From Laburnicola sp. R22_1 (lineage: Eukaryota; Ascomycota; Dothideomycetes; Pleosporales; Didymosphaeriaceae): a DNA stretch of 64,000 bases. The DNA lies in contig JACONQ010000005.1 of NCBI GenBank assembly GCA_014281115.1, forward strand, positions 806,001 to 870,000, written 5' to 3'. Both the position numbers and the translations under genes were made by a program. Positions 60,170 through 64,000 of this stretch are shown here, one piece after another (the first letter of the stretch is position 1; the number at the start of each line of letters is the position of its first letter). A model generated the notes under the pieces. The model saw nothing but the letters and a program-made list of their open reading frames with translations, did not search any database and was not told where the DNA came from.

Positions 60170-61199
60170 TAAGGGCGATGCCTTGCCTAGTTTATTGTGA
60201 AACTTCTTAAAGTCCTTATGCGAGGCGGCAGCGACGTCCGCAAAGAAGGCCATCGCCGCTAGGTGTTTATCTGACTCCTTAGAGTGCTCTTCGTATTTGT
60301 CCCAATCCTTAGGATGGATCCAGGTGATGGAGTCGGGGTCACGTTGCGCGAACGCTATTGCCGCTTTAGCAAAGATTAGCGCGATCTCTATGTTGTTCTT
60401 TATCTTTACTGTAGGTTAGGTTGTCTTGGCGTAACTCTTACTATAACAATTATAAGTGACCTTAACTAATAGGTCACTATGCAAACAGTTGTAATGGTAG
60501 TAATTGGACTTAAACGTTATAGATTGTTCTAACTACTTCATAGTGGGGTTGTAGGTCTTAAGCCACGGTTGACTAACAATGAGATCGAAACTAATAATGT
60601 CTATGACCCGGAACCAGTCCTTGCTGCTGTGGCCTCTGATGTTGATCCTTACCTTAGCTATGTTGCTTATGGAGCCGACAATCTTTCTATTCGCTAACTT
60701 AAGCAACACAGGGCTCTTAGTGGGGACTATTATTAGTTTGTGCTGTCGCGCAAAGGCTGCGCTTACTACTTGCCTAGTATATCCGCTGTTAGGAAGTAGC
60801 GTGGCTTTAATGGGAGCCTTCTAGGGCAGGATGATGTTATATCTTACCTTCATTTGTGAGCTATGTGGCGGTTAATCTAGAGGCTTGGGTTCTGGTGGAC
60901 GGTTTATTGCGTCGACCGCGGCGGACGCGACCATCTCTTCTAGTCTGTGAGTGTTCTTGTATGACTTACTTAATGACGCGAGCGATAACTGTACGCTTAG
61001 TTAACTTACTGGCGCGTTGGAGCGGCACCTCTTAAGGGTGGCGGCAACCTCCTTATGCGCTGGTAAGGGTTCCTAAAGGCGACTATCCGCAGGAACTACT
61101 CTTTTTCTGAGCCCGCGTTAGTTAGGTTTGCGAGTTTAAGATTGATAAGGTCCGCGGCATTAAGGAGCTTACAGCAGAAAGGTGACTTTGTCTAACCCT

Positions 61200-63186
61200 T
61201 GTAAGGAGTATTCGCGTCCTTAGGGTTGTATCCTGGCTTTAGACAGTGGGCGCACTATCCCTTCTTGACAATGAAACGGAATTTGTTGACAGCTCGCTAG
61301 TACTTGTCTTTGCTATGTTTCTTGTCGATGTTAGCTCCTCTACTACCGCTGTTGCTATAAGAGCGGTTGTTAGAGTTCTTCTAGCTGTCCTTGTCTTTGT
61401 CTTTGCTAGTGGCCTTATTGTCTCTACCTCTACTACTAAAGGCGGCGGCTATGCTTGTCTTAACCACTCAAAGACGATTTATAAAGTCAGCCCAATTCTT
61501 ATTGCCTTAGGCGCCGCGGGAAGCGGGGCCTCAGAACCGCGAATTGAGGTTTATTAGAGCTTGGAACTTCTTAGACGTTGGATCCAGTTTGGCGCGGAAC
61601 GCGACGTTATTGAATTGGCTTAACCACTGACCCAAAGTCTCCTTATTACCTTATTTGACCGTGCCGTTCGCTAGCTCGGACATGGCGTTGCCTTGTTTGT
61701 TAATGATACTAAATAACTCCTCTAAGTTGTTGTACAACTGCTGGCACGTCTTGTACTTGTTGTCTGAGTTTGGCAGCGACTGATTCTTGATGGCTTAATA
61801 AGCCGTCTTGTCTGTGTGCTTGCGGAGATATTCGATCTTTGTCTATTTGTTGGTGAACTAGTTAAAGGAGCGATTGAACTTGGTTTCCGCTAACGCGATC
61901 CATTTCTCTAGGTCCTCTGTGTCTTTACCGCTAAATGTCTTGATGTTGGGGTATTAAGGGTTGGAGCGACGCGTTGTAGTACTAGCCTTGCTGACCGCAG
62001 AGGCGGGAGTGCCCTGGCGGGCGCGTTGAGGGTCGCGTTCACCTTCACTGTTAGAACTACTGCTGTTGCTGCTATTATTACCTCCGTTATTAGAGGTATT
62101 AAGGTTGGTAGCCCGCTGCTTGCGGGGCTTTGTCTTCTTCTTACGCCAGTTCTTTTAACCTACTTGCGCAAGGAGCTCCTAGTTGAGGGCTTTAGTAGTG
62201 TTGGCGCGCTGGGTGGCCTTATCGTGTTGTTGGCGCGCGGTGTCACGGTCCTTACGGAGGCGCGCGACCGTAGCTCTAGCCTTGTCTAACTAGGCATTCT
62301 TGTCTTGTAACTTGTGGCTAAGTTTGTGGACAGCCTGGCTTTCTATCTTAAGCGATTGTTGTGACTCGTTGAGCGCAGCTTTGGACAGACTTAATTGTTC
62401 TGCCGCTGTCGCTAGGTCTAATTGTGATGACAGGTCTTGCTGTAGGTACTTAACAATGGCGTTGAACTATTCCTGTGAATAAAGTGGGACCTTAGTGGCG
62501 AGGTTCTTGATTGTAGCGACCTTGCAAATGAGGGTGTCCTTGCGAGGTACCCTGTTGCTGTGGGTGTTGTGGAATAGGACAAGTACCTCTTTAATAGTGT
62601 CCTTACCTTCCTTGTCTATGACCACCCATATGACGTTATTTATGACCTTCTTGTAGTGCGCCTGTGAGATGTGGTGAGCAGTGGCGAAGTTGTACTTGTT
62701 GCCTGCTATGGTCCATTCCTGCAACTCCTGCACGCGAGGGCGGGGTTGCTAGTTATCTTATTCCTCCGCTTCTTCTGACTTATGACCTTCCTCTATAGAG
62801 GCTAGCTTCGACTTGTCGCTGCTGCGAGGCAGGCCGCCTGAAGCGAAGGATACCTTTGTTGGGTTTAGTAGTAAGCTTATTGGCGTACGCGAGGTGTAGC
62901 GGCCACCAAGAGATCTACTGCTAAGGGATCTAAAAGGTCCGCGCATAGACTTCGCTAGTGCTGCGTGGGGAGCGTTGTTAAGGTCGCTATTGTCCTCCTT
63001 ATTATCACTATCAAACAAGTGATCGCGCGTGGGTCAAGTGCCGTTATTCGCGACGGTCGATATGGACGCTTGCTGCTAACTAGGGTCCTGAGTTGCGGAG
63101 GCTTCCGCGGCCTTAGGCTTGCTAGCATCCTTGCGGCTAGAACCTTCCCCGCTAAGCTGTGCTATTGTTCCGGATCTGTATGTTAA
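61200..63186 (-). pseudogene. Gypsy F gag remnant
   Basis: Minus frame with scattered TAG/TAA/TGA. The N-terminal region is low in complexity and acidic (FDSDNKEDNSDLNNAPHAAL). A central helical stretch (QLSLSKAALNESQQSLKIES, HKLQDKNA) is predicted coiled coil. A Ser/Asn linker (SNSSSSNSEGERDPQRA) precedes the gag core (IKTFSGKDTEDLEKWIALAE through QLYNNLEELFSIINKQGNAM). The knuckle CAHCLKPGYNPKD at 61254-61216 has two Cys but Tyr for His. No clean ATG: the first in-frame codons near 63180 are ambiguous. Gag (frame ending 0 mod 3) and pol (1 mod 3) are in different frames, so pol needed a frameshift or separate initiation. Confidence 0.8.
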
Positions 63187-63274
63187 TTAAATAAGTAAGG
63201 TGGGTCTTACGCACTAATCTCCGCAGGCTCGCTGGCTTGTCTAGTCTCCTGCGCTAAGGGGACTCTAAAGGTTG

Positions 63275-63285
63275 ATACGTAGATT
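63275..63285 (-). promoter_or_regulatory. Element F primer-binding site, complementary to its own LTR
   Basis: In the sense strand AATCTACGTAT starts one base after the 5' LTR. Its exact 11-nt complement ATACGTAGATT occurs inside the LTR (63335-63345). No match to a tRNA 3' end (no TGG start) is present. This is the arrangement known from Tf1 of fission yeast, where the first 11 nt of the transcript prime reverse transcription. Confidence 0.75.
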
Positions 63286-63286
63286 G

Positions 63287-63481
63287 TGTTAGGGAGCTTA
63301 GGTGACTGATAATTGAAAAAGTTAATATTGACAGAATCTACGTATGGGTGCCAGCCAAAGGTGCTGGCTAAGCTCATAAGGCGCGCGAGGCGCGCTAGGA
63401 ACGCGCTAGTACCTAATAGGGACTAGCGCCGGGGAAACCTCGGTAGTCGGCGTAAGGTAACTCCGACCTGGTTCCATAACA
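63287..63481 (-). repeat. Element F 5' LTR
   Basis: 195 bp. By the self-priming model the transcript would begin at about 63345. No TATA box is evident upstream in the U3 part. Confidence 0.92.
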
Positions 63482-63894
63482 TATAGAACATTAATAATAA
63501 AATTATTATTATTTTATATATATTTTATTACTACTACTATGTGCTAGGTACTAGGTTATAGTGCCTTCTATTTTACTTCTCTTTATATATAGTGTAGACT
63601 TAACCTTAGTTAGAATCGCTACATAATAAAGATCTTTAATACTATAGTAAAAAAGAAAATCTAGCTATTTTTTTAGTTTTTCTTCTTACTATTATATATC
63701 TATATTTATTATTATTTCTAGCTTTACCTTAGTTTCTAGTTCTAAGTATTATATAGTGCCTTATTCCACTTTCTTCTATAATTTATTTAGAGCTAGATTA
63801 GTTTTATAGGCCTAGATTTATTAAACTATATCTTCTAGTTATCTCCTCTTCTATGTCTTAATTCTAAAAGTTATTTAGCGCTTAATTCTAGTTG

Positions 63895-63958
63895 TTCTAG
63901 TATTAGTCTAGTCTAGTCTAGTCTAATCTAGCACTAGTCTAGTCTAGTACTAGTCTAG
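63895..63958. repeat. TAGTC tandem repeat near the right edge
   Basis: CTAGTCTAGTCTAGTC-type 5-bp units with interspersed CTAATCTAGCACTAG variants. It lies in the outer part of element G. No function evident. Confidence 0.8.
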
Positions 63959-64000
63959 GGCCTATGCTCTATGCATAGTATATACATTAAATTTATTAGT

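Larger units (their letters stand above)
54840..60853 (-). pseudogene. Gypsy F pol: protease, RT, RNase H, integrase, chromodomain
   Basis: All pol blocks share one frame, even across the 2127-bp pogo insertion. Protease (60853-60560): LLPNSGYTRQVVS, catalytic Asp now Asn. RT: DHKIPLKEGVELTFQRAF, then VVRKPRGGLRICINYRKLNK (57781 down), then AYLDNVLVYS near 57440, the YxDD box with the second Asp changed to Asn, then KCEFLVKKVKYLGIILS. Integrase: zinc-binding LHHNTMPRGHSGKHETFH (about 56150), the core Asp in SVDFISPLP, the second Asp in IVLDCGSQF and Glu in DSQTEIAN. The C-terminal GPFKIVKDFNSKVFKLDL block ends the region at 55133. The chromodomain VEDILDYKVD, then LVK*KSYNKPDWASYYN, lies at 55040-54860 after a frame change. 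Nonsense codons are mostly TAG/TAA. Confidence 0.88.
54233..63481 (-). mobile_element. Gypsy element F, full-length chromovirus with self-primer site
   Basis: Two nearly identical 195-bp LTRs (54233-54427, 63287-63481) begin TGTTAGGGAGC and end ATAACA in the plus sense. TATAG flanks both sides (54228-54232, 63482-63486). Sense is minus: gag 63186-61200, protease about 60853-60560, RT 57960-57000, RNase H about 56950-56600, integrase 56299-55130, chromodomain about 55050-54860. A pogo-like transposon (58045-60169) sits upstream of RT. G+C and CpA content are clearly higher than in the other retroelements, so it is the youngest LTR element here. Without the pogo insert it is about 7.1 kb. Confidence 0.92.
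53111..63638 (+). mobile_element. E-family copy ii, interrupted by Gypsy F, nested in G
   Basis: Flanked by ATACTATGGTAAAAA (53096-53110) and ATACTATAGTAAAAA (63639-63653), a 15-bp duplication with one RIP-type difference. E sequence runs 53111-54232 and, after F, 63487-63638, ending in the fixed end GATCTTTA. The start CTCTCCCCTAGGGTTAATCC retains CpA/TpG/CpG. Net length is about 1.27 kb. The diverged E ORF lies on the minus strand at about 53960-53300. Confidence 0.8.
44400..64000 (-). mobile_element. Gypsy element G (multiply interrupted; runs off the window)
   Basis: One minus-strand Gypsy element can be traced through 63654-64000 (upstream part), 49339-53095 (gag and protease) and 44500-48143 (RT, RNase H, integrase). 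Two E-family insertions separate these blocks: 48158-49324 with a 14-bp duplication, and 53111-63638 with a 15-bp duplication. The latter contains Gypsy F. Its 5' LTR must lie beyond 64000; its 3' LTR was not identified near 44400. The protease and polymerase belong to the fungal Gypsy group with ATNSVAxF and VKGPKTxY motifs, distinct from A, B, C and F. Confidence 0.7.

Noticed and set aside
61246..61557. Plus-strand hydrophobic ORF (membrane-like)
   Set aside because: Antisense of the Lys/Ser/Asn-rich gag linker of F, which reads as hydrophobic in the opposite frame.
62026..62482. Plus-strand ORFs in the F gag region
   Set aside because: Antisense of the coiled-coil gag segment; no motif of their own.

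Overview
The window looks like a heterochromatic, repeat-filled block from a filamentous ascomycete (Pezizomycotina). I found no intact protein-coding gene. Almost everything is A+T-rich DNA packed with TpA and poor in CpA/TpG, the signature of repeat-induced point mutation (RIP). Reading frames of known transposon families can be followed for hundreds of codons, but Gln, Arg and Trp codons have become TAA/TAG/TGA, and zinc-knuckle Cys/His have become Tyr. RIP on duplicated DNA is a Pezizomycotina trait; the exact species cannot be read from the sequence.

Layout. 1-4404: unrecognised degenerate DNA, a RIP-damaged histone H3-like pseudogene (2974-3511), a telomere-like motif patch, and the 3' end of an LTR element (repeat D). 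4405-16943: Gypsy chromovirus A (+), 5'-truncated, with a complete Gypsy chromovirus C (8194-16556) nested in it. 16944-20271: a copy of a small unusual element, E, split by a Tc1 transposon (17587-19840). 20272-22181: a second D copy, a Lys/Glu-rich gene remnant hit by a short young E copy, and a complete inverted-repeat element M. 22182-39086: a Copia element (+) whose 5' LTR is split by another unusual element, S, and whose 3' part is split by Gypsy B (29648-37980, -), a relative of A. 39389-41176: a pogo/Fot1-like DNA transposon; then a GC-rich unmutated island; then a PIF/Harbinger element (about 41566-44350). 44400-64000: Gypsy G (-) carrying two E copies; the second E copy contains Gypsy F (54233-63481, -), which contains another pogo-like transposon (58045-60169). 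That is a four-level nest, with the inner layers less mutated.

Most promising items: (1) the histone H3-like pseudogene; (2) families E and S, small ORF-bearing repeats with one fixed end, one variable end and 9-16 bp target duplications, which fit neither solo LTRs nor ordinary DNA transposons; (3) an exact 11-nt self-complementarity between LTR and primer-binding site in F (a weaker version in B), implying Tf1-type self-primed reverse transcription; (4) inverted-repeat family M, one arm of which lies in a likely intron of the Tc1 transposase. Functions below describe ancestral proteins; every copy here appears dead.
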